A stretch of 64,000 nucleotides of DNA from assembly GCA_937927685.1 (NCBI GenBank), contig CALBSC010000094.1, positions 1 to 64,000 on the forward strand, written 5' to 3'. How positions within the stretch are numbered: the first letter of the stretch is position 1; every line of letters begins with the position of its first letter. The position numbers and the translations under genes were made by a program. Shown piece after piece: positions 42,119 through 52,300 of this stretch. Source of the stretch: an uncultured Burkholderiales bacterium (GTDB lineage Bacteria; Pseudomonadota; Gammaproteobacteria; Burkholderiales; Burkholderiaceae_C). The notes beneath the pieces were generated by a model. It saw nothing but the letters and a program-made list of their open reading frames with translations. It had not been told where the DNA came from and ran no database searches.

Positions 42119-43033
42119 TCAGGGTCGTCGCTCGGCACGAACCACGTGCGTGGTGCCATGCACGATCATCTCACCCTGCAGTATCGGGCCCGAACCGGTC
42201 AAGGTGATCGCGTGCAAACCATCGTCACGACCGATGTATTGAAAGCGCAGCGTGCTGCCCTCGACCCGGGCCCCGAGCAGGGGTTGGGGTGTACCGGCCA
42301 GCACCATCTGGCCCCCTGCGCGTTGAAACCGTTGCTGAAGTTCAAAGTGGCCCAGCACCTGTTCCTGGGCATCACGCAAGATCCAGTGGCCTGCCAGCTG
42401 CACCGGCACGATCCACAAGAAGGCCCGCTCTCGCTCGGTACCCAGCACCTGGTCAGGTTCCCAGTCGCCCATGTCAAATGCGTGCGAGACCAGCCGTGTG
42501 CCCGGCTTCATGGCGAGCAGGGTGGGGCGCAGTTGCAGGTTGAGCTCAGGCAGCAGGTACATCGTGACCACCGTGGCATGGCTGAAGTCTTCCTGGAAGA
42601 TGTCACCCTGAATGATGCGCGCCCGATCCGCCACACCGGCACGTTCTGCCTGCTGCTGGGCAAAGGCGGCCAGCTTGGCGTTGTATTCGATGCCCAGGGC
42701 CCGTGCGCCGAACTGCTGTGCCGCCGCGATGGGGATGATGCCGTCCCCCGCCCCCAGGTCCACCACCAGGTCGTCGGCGGTGACGCGCGCTGCCGTGAGC
42801 ATCGTCGTGACCAGTTGTGCGCTGGTGGGCAGCCACATCACGTCCTTGCCCATTTGTCCGCGTTGGGGCTTGTAGGACGGGCTGCCTGCGTCTGCGGGGC
42901 CAGCGGACCCCGCCAGGCTGCCTGGGGCGCTGGCACAGCCCGACAGCACACCCAACAAACAGGTGCTCACAAGACAGGCGCCCAGAAAACTGGACAACAG
43001 CCTTCGGCGAAGCGGAGCAGCGTGGAAATTCAT
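42119..43033 (-). CDS. Lipoprotein with a class I SAM-dependent methyltransferase fold
   Basis: A 304-residue protein. From ATG 43033 it begins with a basic stretch and a hydrophobic segment ending in lipobox LSGC (C33), so it should be a membrane-anchored lipoprotein. The following domain has the SAM-binding motif VVDLGAGDGIIPIAAAQQ, then GIEYNAK and QGDIFQEDF, as in class I methyltransferases, with resemblance to the FAM173-type protein lysine methyltransferases. A methyltransferase outside the cytoplasm is odd because SAM is not known there. Either the lipobox is misleading, the domain has a different ligand, or it is truly exported. Function is not assigned. Confidence 0.8.
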   Translation of the reverse strand: MNFHAAPLRRRLLSSFLGACLVSTCLLGVLSGCASAPGSLAGSAGPADAGSPSYKPQRGQMGKDVMWLPTSAQLVTTMLTAARVTADDLVVDLGAGDGIIPIAAAQQFGARALGIEYNAKLAAFAQQQAERAGVADRARIIQGDIFQEDFSHATVVTMYLLPELNLQLRPTLLAMKPGTRLVSHAFDMGDWEPDQVLGTERERAFLWIVPVQLAGHWILRDAQEQVLGHFELQQRFQRAGGQMVLAGTPQPLLGARVEGSTLRFQYIGRDDGLHAITLTGSGPILQGEMIVHGTTHVVRAERRP

Positions 43034-43089
43034 GGGATAGGATTGTCCCTCAGCGGGCGGGGGCGTGCCTGCCAGCGCTGTCGCCTCGA

Positions 43090-43509
43090 TCACTTGGTCG
43101 GCACGGCCTTGGTCATCAGACTGCCCGCCCCGGAGGCGGCCACACCCAGGGCCGTCTCAGCGACCGTGCCAGCCGCAATCTCGAGTTGTCCGCTGGGCTG
43201 CCCCCCACATCGCGCAGCGATGTCGGAGGCGTCCTGCTTGTCGGCATAGCTCAGGCTCACGTTGGTCAGCAACACGGGAATGGCGGTGATGGGCCCTCCC
43301 CACCACACCACGGCCGGGCTGGCCACCAGGCGGGCCACTTTGAGGTCCTGGTGGATCCAGGCATTGCCTCGCGCCTGGCGGCATTCGGGTGAGCGATAGG
43401 CCGGATGGTCCTGGTCCAGCGAGGAGGACGTGATCGCGGACTGGCTGGCACAGCCGCTCAGCAGTACCAGCGCCATCACCACGGCGGTCCGGGCAAGGGG
43501 ACACTTCAT
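43090..43509 (-). CDS. Small putative lipoprotein
   Basis: A 139-residue protein. From ATG 43509 it has a short basic start, a hydrophobic stretch and lipobox LLSGC (C20), followed by ASQSAITSSSLDQDHPAYRS. The rest has two or three hydrophobic patches and no family I recognise. It lies 56 bases before the methyltransferase-like lipoprotein on the same strand, so the two may be cotranscribed envelope proteins. No strong ribosome site was seen, so the start is tentative. Confidence 0.7.
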   Translation of the reverse strand: MKCPLARTAVVMALVLLSGCASQSAITSSSLDQDHPAYRSPECRQARGNAWIHQDLKVARLVASPAVVWWGGPITAIPVLLTNVSLSYADKQDASDIAARCGGQPSGQLEIAAGTVAETALGVAASGAGSLMTKAVPTK

Positions 43510-43570
43510 GAGCAGACGCCACACGCATTCAACAGCATGCTGGCGATGGTCGTGGATTTGCGCGTCCGCG

Positions 43571-45619
43571 TCAATCCGGGCTGACGTGCTCAAAGAGCCC
43601 GCCCGACCGCTGCACCCGGTGCCGTGAGGCCTCGTGTAACAGGTGGTGGTGGGCGATGCTGATCAGGGAGACCCAGGATTTTCCGCGGGTGATGGCGGTG
43701 TAGATGAGTTCACGTGTGATCACCGAGCTGCGCTCGGGGGGCAGCAGCAAGGCGCAGTGCTCGAATTCCGAGCCTTGCGACTTGTGGACGGTGAGGGCAT
43801 AAACGGTGTCGACCCCGGTCAGTCGGCTGGGGTGCACCCAGTGAACCGGCGCTGTGACATCGTGCGTGGGAAATGCCACACGCAGGGTCCACTCAGGTTC
43901 ACCCGTCTCGCGGTTGTTCTGCGCCACAGGCAGGGTGATGCCGATGTCTCCATTCATCAGCCCCAGCGAGTAGTCGTTGCGCGTGACGATGACCGGACGC
44001 CCGGCGTACCACGGCCCCGTGCGCTCGATCAGATGATGCCGTTGGAGAATGGACTCGATGTGCGGGTTCAGTCCGCTCACGCCACAAGGTCCGTGTCGCA
44101 AGGCGCAGAGCAATTGAAACCGTCCGTGTGCCGCCAGAACGCGCAACGCCCAGGCGTCCCGCTCGGCGGCGTCTGCAGCGAGGCCCGGGCGTTGCGTGTG
44201 CATGAGCTGCAGGTAGTGCGCCAGACCCTGAGGCCCCTGCTCGTTTTTCAGCGGCCCCAGCACCACGGCGTCAAGACCGGCATCGTTCACGCTCGGCAGG
44301 CGATGTTCCATGAGGTCGGCATACTGGCGCGACAACACGTGCCCGATCGCCTGTTCATCGCCGGCGTTGACGGCGGCCGCGAGTTGTCCGATCCCGCTGT
44401 TCTGATCAAAGCGATGGCTGTGTTGCAGCATGACGATGTGCTGGTCCAGCGGATGACCGTTCGGGTCCTGGAAGGCCTCGGGGACGCTTTGGCCGGTGGT
44501 GGTGTGCAACCAGTTCGCCACGGAGGGCAGGTAATGGCCTGACGCCGCCCGCTGGCATAAATCGCCCAGCACCGATCCGGCTTCCACGGAGGCCAGTTGA
44601 TCCTTGTCTCCCAGCAGAATCAGGCGTGCCTGGGGTGGCAGCGCCTGCAGGGTGGCGGCCATCAGGTCGAGGTCGACCATCGAGGCCTCGTCGATCACCA
44701 GAACGTCCAGGGCCAGGGGGTGGCGGGCATCATGCCGGAACAGTCGCGAGTCGGGACGTGTCCCCAGCAGCCGGTGCAGGGTGCTCACCTCATGGGGAAT
44801 GTGCGCGCGCACCGCCAGATCGTCGGCCCCGGTCGCGGGCAGCTGGTGGATGGCGTGGCCAATGGATTGCTTCAGGCGAGCAGCGGCTTTGCCCGTGGGG
44901 GCTGCCAGCCGGATGACCAGCGGGCGATGCGGCGCTTGGGACAGGGCCAACCGCTGCAGCAAGGCCAGCAGCCGCACCACGGTGGTGGTCTTTCCGGTGC
45001 CGGGTCCTCCGGTGATGATGCTGAACGCGCCCCGTGCCGCCACGGCGCAGGCGATTTTTTGCCAGTCGGGGGGCGCGTCGACAGGGTGGGGGAACAGCGC
45101 ATTCAGCGCGTCACGAAGCAGGTCTGATGGCCACAACGCCTCCAGGGTGGCGCTGCGCGCCATGCGCGCCGTGAGCGCTTGCGCGACCGCTTGCTCGTAG
45201 CTCCAGTAGCGACGCAGGTAGAGCCGATGGCCCACCAGTACCAGCGGGGTCTTGCCCGAGCCATCGTCCACCAGCGCCGTGTGTTGCAACTGCTCGAGCC
45301 AGTGCTGCGGGGTCCAGCCCGCCAGCAGTGTGTCAGGCATGTCCACGGACGGCAGGTCGGATGTTGGCAGGCGCTCGGGCGGAATGGCCAGGGACTCGTT
45401 GGGGTGGTCCAGTGTTCGCTGCAGATCGAGACACACGTGGCCCCGGCCCAGTTGATGGCTGACCAGGGCCGCCGCCAACAGGACAGACGCCGGGGCAGCG
45501 CGGTCCTCGTCGTGCAGGAAGCGCGTCAGGGCCACATCGACCTCACGCAGCCAGCCACGTGCCACCCACTGGTCCAGCAGGTGGATCAGGGCGGCGGGGT
45601 GGGGCAGATCTGCGTTCAT
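43571..45619 (-). CDS. recD: Exodeoxyribonuclease V subunit alpha (RecD helicase)
   Basis: The 5'-3' helicase of RecBCD, 682 residues, longer than the 608 of E. coli. Walker A is GGPGTGKTTTVVRLL and the DEASMVD Walker B is present. The C-terminal helicase motif LTVHKSQGSEFEH is typical of RecD. It overlaps the recB stop by four bases (ATGA) and is the last gene of the unit recC-recB-recD. Works with RecB and RecC in repair of double-strand breaks and degradation of foreign linear DNA. Confidence 0.95.
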   Translation of the reverse strand: MNADLPHPAALIHLLDQWVARGWLREVDVALTRFLHDEDRAAPASVLLAAALVSHQLGRGHVCLDLQRTLDHPNESLAIPPERLPTSDLPSVDMPDTLLAGWTPQHWLEQLQHTALVDDGSGKTPLVLVGHRLYLRRYWSYEQAVAQALTARMARSATLEALWPSDLLRDALNALFPHPVDAPPDWQKIACAVAARGAFSIITGGPGTGKTTTVVRLLALLQRLALSQAPHRPLVIRLAAPTGKAAARLKQSIGHAIHQLPATGADDLAVRAHIPHEVSTLHRLLGTRPDSRLFRHDARHPLALDVLVIDEASMVDLDLMAATLQALPPQARLILLGDKDQLASVEAGSVLGDLCQRAASGHYLPSVANWLHTTTGQSVPEAFQDPNGHPLDQHIVMLQHSHRFDQNSGIGQLAAAVNAGDEQAIGHVLSRQYADLMEHRLPSVNDAGLDAVVLGPLKNEQGPQGLAHYLQLMHTQRPGLAADAAERDAWALRVLAAHGRFQLLCALRHGPCGVSGLNPHIESILQRHHLIERTGPWYAGRPVIVTRNDYSLGLMNGDIGITLPVAQNNRETGEPEWTLRVAFPTHDVTAPVHWVHPSRLTGVDTVYALTVHKSQGSEFEHCALLLPPERSSVITRELIYTAITRGKSWVSLISIAHHHLLHEASRHRVQRSGGLFEHVSPD

Positions 45620-48600
45620 GGTGTGCCTCGCGCTGAGCCGGCAAACAGGCGATCGAGTTCCAGCATCAGTGCCTTGGGGGGGCGTTCGAAATGCACGCCG
45701 CGCGAAGGGGCGGCGATGCCACGCAGGAACAGGTAGAGCGCGCCGCCCACATGGCGATCGTAGTCGTAATCGCGCAGGCGGGACTGCAGCAGGCGGTGCA
45801 GGGCAAAGAGGTAGAGCACGTATTGCAGGTCATAGCGGTTGTCGCGAATGGCCTCGTCCATCGACGCCGGGGTGTAGGCGGCCTCGTCGCTGCCCAGCCA
45901 GTTCGATTTGTAGTCGGCCACGTAATAGCGGCCCTCGTGTTCCAGCACCACATCCATGAAGCCCTTGAGCATGCCCGTCAGTGAGTCCGGCGCGAGGCCC
46001 GGGCGGGGACGCGCCTCCAGGGTGTGTTGCGTCACGGCATGGTCGAGGGCCTGGAGATCGAGGCGATGGGTCTCGATCCAGAATTCCATTTCGGCGCGGG
46101 CCGAGGTCACGGTGCCCAGCCGGATCGAGGTCGCACCCGCCGGCAAGGGCGTGGACAGCAGTTGCCGGACCCAGTCACACAGCGGGTCAACCCAGGCGTC
46201 CCAGCGGTGCGCCGCGCAGCGCTGGGCGATGTGTTCGCGCAGTGCGTCGGGCGACGCCAGCACGGTGTCAAAGCCCGCGTTGGCACACCACTCCAGCAGG
46301 TCATGCAAAAAGGTGCCCGGTTGTGCCCCCTTGGGGAAGCGGTGCATCGGATGTACCGCAGTGCCCATCTGGCTGGTGACGTTCACCGGGTCGGCCGGGC
46401 TGTGCTCCTGCCGGCTTTCCAGCCAGTTTTCGGTTTGTGCGGTGTCGTCCAGTTCATGGTACGTCGGGTTGCGCTGCCCGCCCATGGGCAGGCTCGAGTA
46501 ACTGCTGATCCACCAGTGCTCGCGTGCCGCCCGACTCGGGCGGCAGGCATCGCGGCGCACCAGGGACGTTGACGCATCCTGGAAACGGGTGTCGTGCTTT
46601 TGGGGGGTATGAACCACCTCGATATCGGGCTGCCCCTGCGCGAAGTCGGTGACGGCCTGTACAAAGCGCTCGGGCGGGATCTGACGCAGCCCCATCAGGT
46701 GGTCGATGGCACTGACGGCTTTGCTGTTGTCCAAGGGCGCAAGACCCAGCCAGGTGAGGTGACGCGCACGGGTGAGGGCCACGTAGAGCTTGCGAACATC
46801 CTCGGCCAGACGTTCCTGATCGGCCAGCTCGCGCTCGGCCGCACTGGCCGTCAGGCTGACCTGAACCTCGCCGGTCTCGTCATGCCAGGTGACCGAGGTC
46901 GCGTCGGATTTGATGGGCCGCGAGGTACAGATGAAGGGCAGCATCACCAGCGGGTATTCCAGGCCTTTCGATTTGTGGATGGTGATCACCTGCACCAGGT
47001 GGGCGTCGCTTTCCAGCCGGAGTTTCCGCTCATCCGAGCGGTCCTCATCGGATTGCATGTGTTCGGCCAGGAAGCGGATCAATGCGTGTTCGCCCTCGAG
47101 CGAGAAACTCGCCTGTTGCAGCAATTCGGCCAGGTGCAGGAGATCGGTCAGGATCCGCTCGCCACTTTGGCCGAGTGCGTCGGGAGGCTGATTCAGCAGG
47201 CGCGCGGCACAGTCAAAGTCGACCAGCAGGTGCCGGATCATGGGCAGCACACCCTGCCGGCGCCACATCTCCTGATAGCCCTTGAACTGCAAGAGGTGAC
47301 GCTCCCAGGCCATCTCATCACTGCGCAGGGCCTCCAGCGCCGGGAAATCCAAGCCTAGCGAGGGGGTGGTCAGCGCAGCCCGCAACAACCGGTCGTTGTC
47401 GGGCTCCGCGCATGCCACCAGCCAGCGATACACCTCGGTGGCTTGCGGGGTGTCATACACCGTGTCTTTGTCCGACAGATACACCGAGCGAATGTCGCGA
47501 CGGGCAAGCGCGCGCCTGATGCTGTTCGCCTCCTGCTGGTTGTTCACCAGGATGGCGATGTCGCCGGGCTTCAGGGGGGTCATCGTGCCGTCGCGATCCA
47601 GAAAGCCGGTGCGTCCCGCTTGCCCAGCATTCAGCCAGTCGACCATCTGCGTGGCGCAGATCTCGGACATCTCGTCAATGTAGGCTTGCTTGGGCAGCTT
47701 CACGTGCTTGGGCAGCACAGTCAGCGTGAGGGCGGCCGGGGTGCGGCCCTCCACCTGAAAGGTGGTTGTCAGCCCCTCTGGCTTCACTGGGGTGAACGGC
47801 ACCGGGTTGTCTCCCGGGCGCCGGAATAGAAAGGCGCCTGCAGAGGTTGTTTGCCGTTCGACATGCTCAAAACAGTGGTTGGTGGCACGCACCATCGCTT
47901 CGCTGGAACGGTAGTTGGTCCCCAGGCTCTGCAAGCGGTCGCCCACGGCAGACCGGGCCTTCAGGTAGGTGTAGATGTCCGCGCCCCGGAAGGCGTAAAT
48001 CGCCTGCTTGGGGTCGCCAATCATGATGAACGCGCTGTCCTGGCGCTGCTCGGTCAACGGGTAAATGCGCTCGAAGATGCGGTATTGCGTGGGGTCGGTG
48101 TCCTGGAATTCGTCGATCAGCGCCACCGGAAACTGTTCCCGGATCCTGTCGGCCAGACGCGCGCCATTCTCACCCTGCAAGGCGGTGTCGAGGTTGCGCA
48201 GCAAATCGTCAAAACCCAGTTGCGAGCGACGACGTTGCGTGGCCTGGAGTTCGTCAGCGACCCAGCGCGCGGCGTGGCTGAGCAGGCCAGGGGCCGGGTC
48301 GGGGAGTTGTTGCAGGGTCTCTCGAACCTCGGGCAGGACTTGCAAGGCAGGATGGGTCAGGGCCGGGTGGTCGAGCGACTGGTCTTTTCGCCAGGCCTTG
48401 GCCATCCCCTCGGGATTGAGTCGATCCCAAGCGTTGGGCTTCAAATCCAGCAGTGCTTGCTCGGTGTTGGCCCATTGGCGAATAGCCTTCAGCCAGGGGT
48501 TGTAGTAATCCGGCCGCAAGATATTGCCCATGAGGCGCTTGTTTTTGTGAGCCTCGTCGAAATGTTCCTGCAACTCCTCCACCCATGTCGACCAGGGCTG

Positions 48601-49341
48601 CTTGAGCGGCACCAGGATGGCCTCTCGATCACGGTCGTATTGCGCGATCAGTTCTGCAGGCGGAGCTGTGGCGGGCAGTTTGTCCTCATGACCCCGCACC
48701 GATTTGAGGGCATCTTCCAGTTTGGTCGGATGAGCCCATTCGCCGGCCACCTGGGCAGCCGCCTGCGGCTGCAAGGGGTAATAAAACTGCCGCCAGTAGT
48801 CTCGCACCACATCGGCACGCAACTCGCTGAGGTCGGTTTCCAGGGTTTGCGTGAACAGGCTCAGGCTGTCAAAGGCGTGCTCGTGCAGCATGCGGTTGCA
48901 CCAGCCATGGATGGTGGAGACAGCGGCCTCGTCCATCCATTGCGCGGCCACGTCGAGTTTGCGCGCACAGGTGGCCCACTCGCTGGGCGGGTACTGGCCG
49001 CGAAGCGTATGTAACAGGTCCTCTGCTGGCGGTGCGGGGTCGTCATCGGGCGAACGTCGAAAGTAGGCCGCGGCTTGCGCCAGTCGCGCGCGAATGCGAT
49101 CGCGCAACTCCTTGGTGGCCGCCTCGGTGAAGGTCACCACCAGAATCTGGGGCGGCGTCAACGGCCGACCATGGCCGGCCGCGTCACCCCCATGCCCCAG
49201 CACCAGTCGCACATAGAGCATGGCAATGGTGTAGGTCTTGCCCGTGCCGGCGCTGGCCTCAATCAGATGGCTGCCGCGCAACGGCAGGGCCAGCGCATCC
49301 AGGGAGGAGGCGGGGGGGGAGGCGTGGGAGTCGTCCATCAT
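45616..49341 (-). CDS. recB: Exodeoxyribonuclease V subunit beta (RecB helicase-nuclease)
   Basis: The 3'-5' helicase and nuclease subunit, 1241 residues. Walker A is EASAGTGKTYTIA, and the Walker B region is ALIDEFQDTDP. The TIHKSKGLEYPLVMLPF motif VI-type segment is present. The C-terminal nuclease domain has YYVADYKSNWLG, the DYK active-site motif known from E. coli RecB, so the nuclease should be active. It overlaps recC by four bases and recD by four bases. Confidence 0.96.
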   Translation of the reverse strand: MMDDSHASPPASSLDALALPLRGSHLIEASAGTGKTYTIAMLYVRLVLGHGGDAAGHGRPLTPPQILVVTFTEAATKELRDRIRARLAQAAAYFRRSPDDDPAPPAEDLLHTLRGQYPPSEWATCARKLDVAAQWMDEAAVSTIHGWCNRMLHEHAFDSLSLFTQTLETDLSELRADVVRDYWRQFYYPLQPQAAAQVAGEWAHPTKLEDALKSVRGHEDKLPATAPPAELIAQYDRDREAILVPLKQPWSTWVEELQEHFDEAHKNKRLMGNILRPDYYNPWLKAIRQWANTEQALLDLKPNAWDRLNPEGMAKAWRKDQSLDHPALTHPALQVLPEVRETLQQLPDPAPGLLSHAARWVADELQATQRRRSQLGFDDLLRNLDTALQGENGARLADRIREQFPVALIDEFQDTDPTQYRIFERIYPLTEQRQDSAFIMIGDPKQAIYAFRGADIYTYLKARSAVGDRLQSLGTNYRSSEAMVRATNHCFEHVERQTTSAGAFLFRRPGDNPVPFTPVKPEGLTTTFQVEGRTPAALTLTVLPKHVKLPKQAYIDEMSEICATQMVDWLNAGQAGRTGFLDRDGTMTPLKPGDIAILVNNQQEANSIRRALARRDIRSVYLSDKDTVYDTPQATEVYRWLVACAEPDNDRLLRAALTTPSLGLDFPALEALRSDEMAWERHLLQFKGYQEMWRRQGVLPMIRHLLVDFDCAARLLNQPPDALGQSGERILTDLLHLAELLQQASFSLEGEHALIRFLAEHMQSDEDRSDERKLRLESDAHLVQVITIHKSKGLEYPLVMLPFICTSRPIKSDATSVTWHDETGEVQVSLTASAAERELADQERLAEDVRKLYVALTRARHLTWLGLAPLDNSKAVSAIDHLMGLRQIPPERFVQAVTDFAQGQPDIEVVHTPQKHDTRFQDASTSLVRRDACRPSRAAREHWWISSYSSLPMGGQRNPTYHELDDTAQTENWLESRQEHSPADPVNVTSQMGTAVHPMHRFPKGAQPGTFLHDLLEWCANAGFDTVLASPDALREHIAQRCAAHRWDAWVDPLCDWVRQLLSTPLPAGATSIRLGTVTSARAEMEFWIETHRLDLQALDHAVTQHTLEARPRPGLAPDSLTGMLKGFMDVVLEHEGRYYVADYKSNWLGSDEAAYTPASMDEAIRDNRYDLQYVLYLFALHRLLQSRLRDYDYDRHVGGALYLFLRGIAAPSRGVHFERPPKALMLELDRLFAGSARGTP

Positions 49342-52300
49342 GCGCTGGAGTCAGGTTTGCCGACACTGGCTCGCAGGGGTGCGTACAGCACGTCGCACCA
49401 GCGGGTGAATTCGCCCTCGGACCACAAAGCTTCAAAGGTCGGGTACAGGCGTTGCAGGTACGGGCTTTGTCGGGCCTCGCCGTCGAACTTGAAACCCGGC
49501 TCATAGTGCTTGCGTGCGCTGGCGGCGGCCTTCATCGTGCAGTCTTGCAGCGAGCCCTCAAACCGTTCCCCTCCCTGGCCCAACCAGTGAAACCCGGTGC
49601 TGACCGCCAGCGGCAAGGGGTAGCACAGGCCCTGGACATAGGCGTCGACCAGGATGTCGAATTGCTGGCGCGCCCAGCCCGGATCCAGAGGGTGGAGGGT
49701 GATCGTGCCGTTGGGGCCCACGACTTGGGTGGTGATGACGCTGCCGCTGACATGCGCAGCCAGGTGCTGCACCCACGGCTGCATCAATTTGTCCAGGCGG
49801 TTATGTTTTTCCTGGCCCTTCTGGTTTTCCTTGTTCTTCTTCTTTTCGTTGCTCAACAGCATGCTGGCACTGATGTCGATTCGCTGCCATGATGTGGTTG
49901 GCGGGGCGGTGGAGCCCTCTGTCGCGCCATAGCGGCGGGTGATCAGGCCCTGCACCTGGACGGGTTGACCGTGGACCTCGCAGGTCTGATCAAACACCTC
50001 ATCCTCCAGCACAAGGGGCCAGTCGTGACGGGCATCGCGGTAGTCGGTGAACAGGCGTTCCAGCGATTCGCCGAGCTGTTCCTCGGTCAGCGACGCCATG
50101 GCGCCCATGGGCAACTCACCACGTCGCTGGATGCGCGCGAAGTGCTGACGCATCTCGGGGTCGTCAGCTTCGCCGCGCAACCAGGCGTCCAGTCGGGTCT
50201 GGATCAACTCTTCCCGCAGCACCCATGACTGCAGCCCGTCCAGCGAAAACGGCTCCTGATCCTCGACAGTCACGGCCTGGCTGTCCAGCGAGATCTGGAG
50301 CCGCTCCTGGTAGAACGTCTTGACCGGGTTGCGCAGAAAATCACCCAGCTGCTGCAGCGAAATCGGCTGTTCCAGTCGCGGTCGGGCGAGGGGTGTCATC
50401 GCCGCTCGCACCGCAACCGAGGCCGGTGCGGGGCACTCCCACTCGCGCGCGTAGGTGAACAGCGCGGAGGTGGCCGGCGTGGTCCCCAGGTAGTCCGGGT
50501 TGAACGCTTGAAGCTTGTGTTCCACCGTCAAGGCCGCCAGCAAGTCCTGGGGGCCGTCCTGGCCTTGCAGCGACCATCCCGCCGCGAGGTGGTCGCGCAA
50601 CTGGCTCACCAGCACCGAGGGCGGGCGCGTTGAATTGTCCTGGATGCTTTTGCCCACCCAACTGATGTGCAGACGCTCGCGCGCCGAGAGCAGCGCTTCC
50701 AGAAACAGAAAGCGATCGTCCTCCCGCCGCGAGCGGTCGCCAGGGCGCAGGTCGTCGGCCATCAGATCAAAGTCCACGGGCGGGCGGGCGCGAGGAAACT
50801 CGCCATCAGCCATGCCCAGCAGGCAGACCATGCGAAACGGAATGGCGCGCATGGGCATGAGCGTGGCAAAGGTCAACTGCCCACCCATGAAACGTTGCGT
50901 CAGGTGCGGCTGATCCAGTTGGGTGAGCCAGTGGTCACGCACCACACTCAGGGGGAGATCCTCCTCCAGTTGTGCCGCATCACAAGCCTGTAGCCACTGT
51001 TGCAGGCTGTTGTGCAACTGCAGCAGCAAGGCCGCGTCCTGCGGCTCATCGGTGTGCAGGAAATCGGCCATCACGGCCTGCAGTCGCTGGCCCCACACCG
51101 ACGGCGTTGCCGGCTGTGACACGGTCAGCATCCAGGACTCCAGGGCCCGCAGCAAGCGGTCCAGCGGCCCCACCAGAGCGGCGTCCAGACCCGTGACTTC
51201 GGCCAGGGGTTCAATGTCATGCCAGTCGCGGTCGGTGCGTTGCGTGGGGTCGCCTCCCACGGCATAACCCAGCAACATGCGTTTGAGGCCATGCATCCAG
51301 GTGTTTTGTTCGTTCGGGTTCCCCCGCCCCCCCAGCTCCCCCATGAAGGGTTGCCGGTGTTGGGCATTGAGCCCCCAGCGGATCTGGGCCTGCTGAATCC
51401 AGCGGCGCAACAACGGCAGGTTCTCGGCCTCGATGCCAAAGCGCTGGCGCACGGCCGTCACGTCCAGCAGATCCATCACATCGCTCGCGGCGAGTCGTGA
51501 GTCAGAGACGCTGAGCAAAAATTCCAGTGCAAATGCCACCGGCGACTGATGCCGCTGGGACCTGTCGGCAATGGAGTACGGTATGTGCCGCGGGTCGCCG
51601 GGAGCCTGGAGTCCAAACACGGCCTCGATGTGGGGCGCGTACTGGTTCACATCCGGAACCATCACGATCACCTGTCGTGGGTGCAGGGTGTCGTCCGCAT
51701 TGAAGGCGGCCAGCAACTGGTCGTGCAGCACCTCCACCTCGCGCTGCATGCTGTGCACGACATGAAAGCGCAGCGAACGGTCCTGCTGTGGATCCACGGC
51801 AGGCCACTGCGCCCGCGTCTCCTGGAGGGGCCTCAGATGCAGGATGTCGTCCTGTAACTGGTTGAGCAGCGTGCTGTGTCCGCTGTCTGCATGGGGCTCG
51901 AAGAGGTCGATGCGATGACCGATGGCCTGGAACAGCGGCCGATAGTCGTCAGGCCGGTCGGCTTCGTCGACAAAGCGGATGTAGTCGCGGCCCTGCTTGC
52001 CCCAGGACGCCAGCAACGGGTGAGCGTGCAGGTGCAAGTCCTCCTCGCTCAACACCATCGGCAGGCCTGGCTTGCGCGCGTGCCGCGTGAACAGGCGGCG
52101 CGCCACGTCCTGGGCGCTGACCACATCCGACCAGTCATGCTGACACGGGTTGTGGACACACAGCAGCACCTGGGTGAATTTCGCGATGCCGCGCAACACG
52201 TCCAGCGACTGACCCGGCAAGGACGAGAGGCCAAAGACGGATACCCGACGGGGCAGCCGGTCAGGGCGCGTCGTCAGGGTCGGCAGGGTCTGCATGAACT

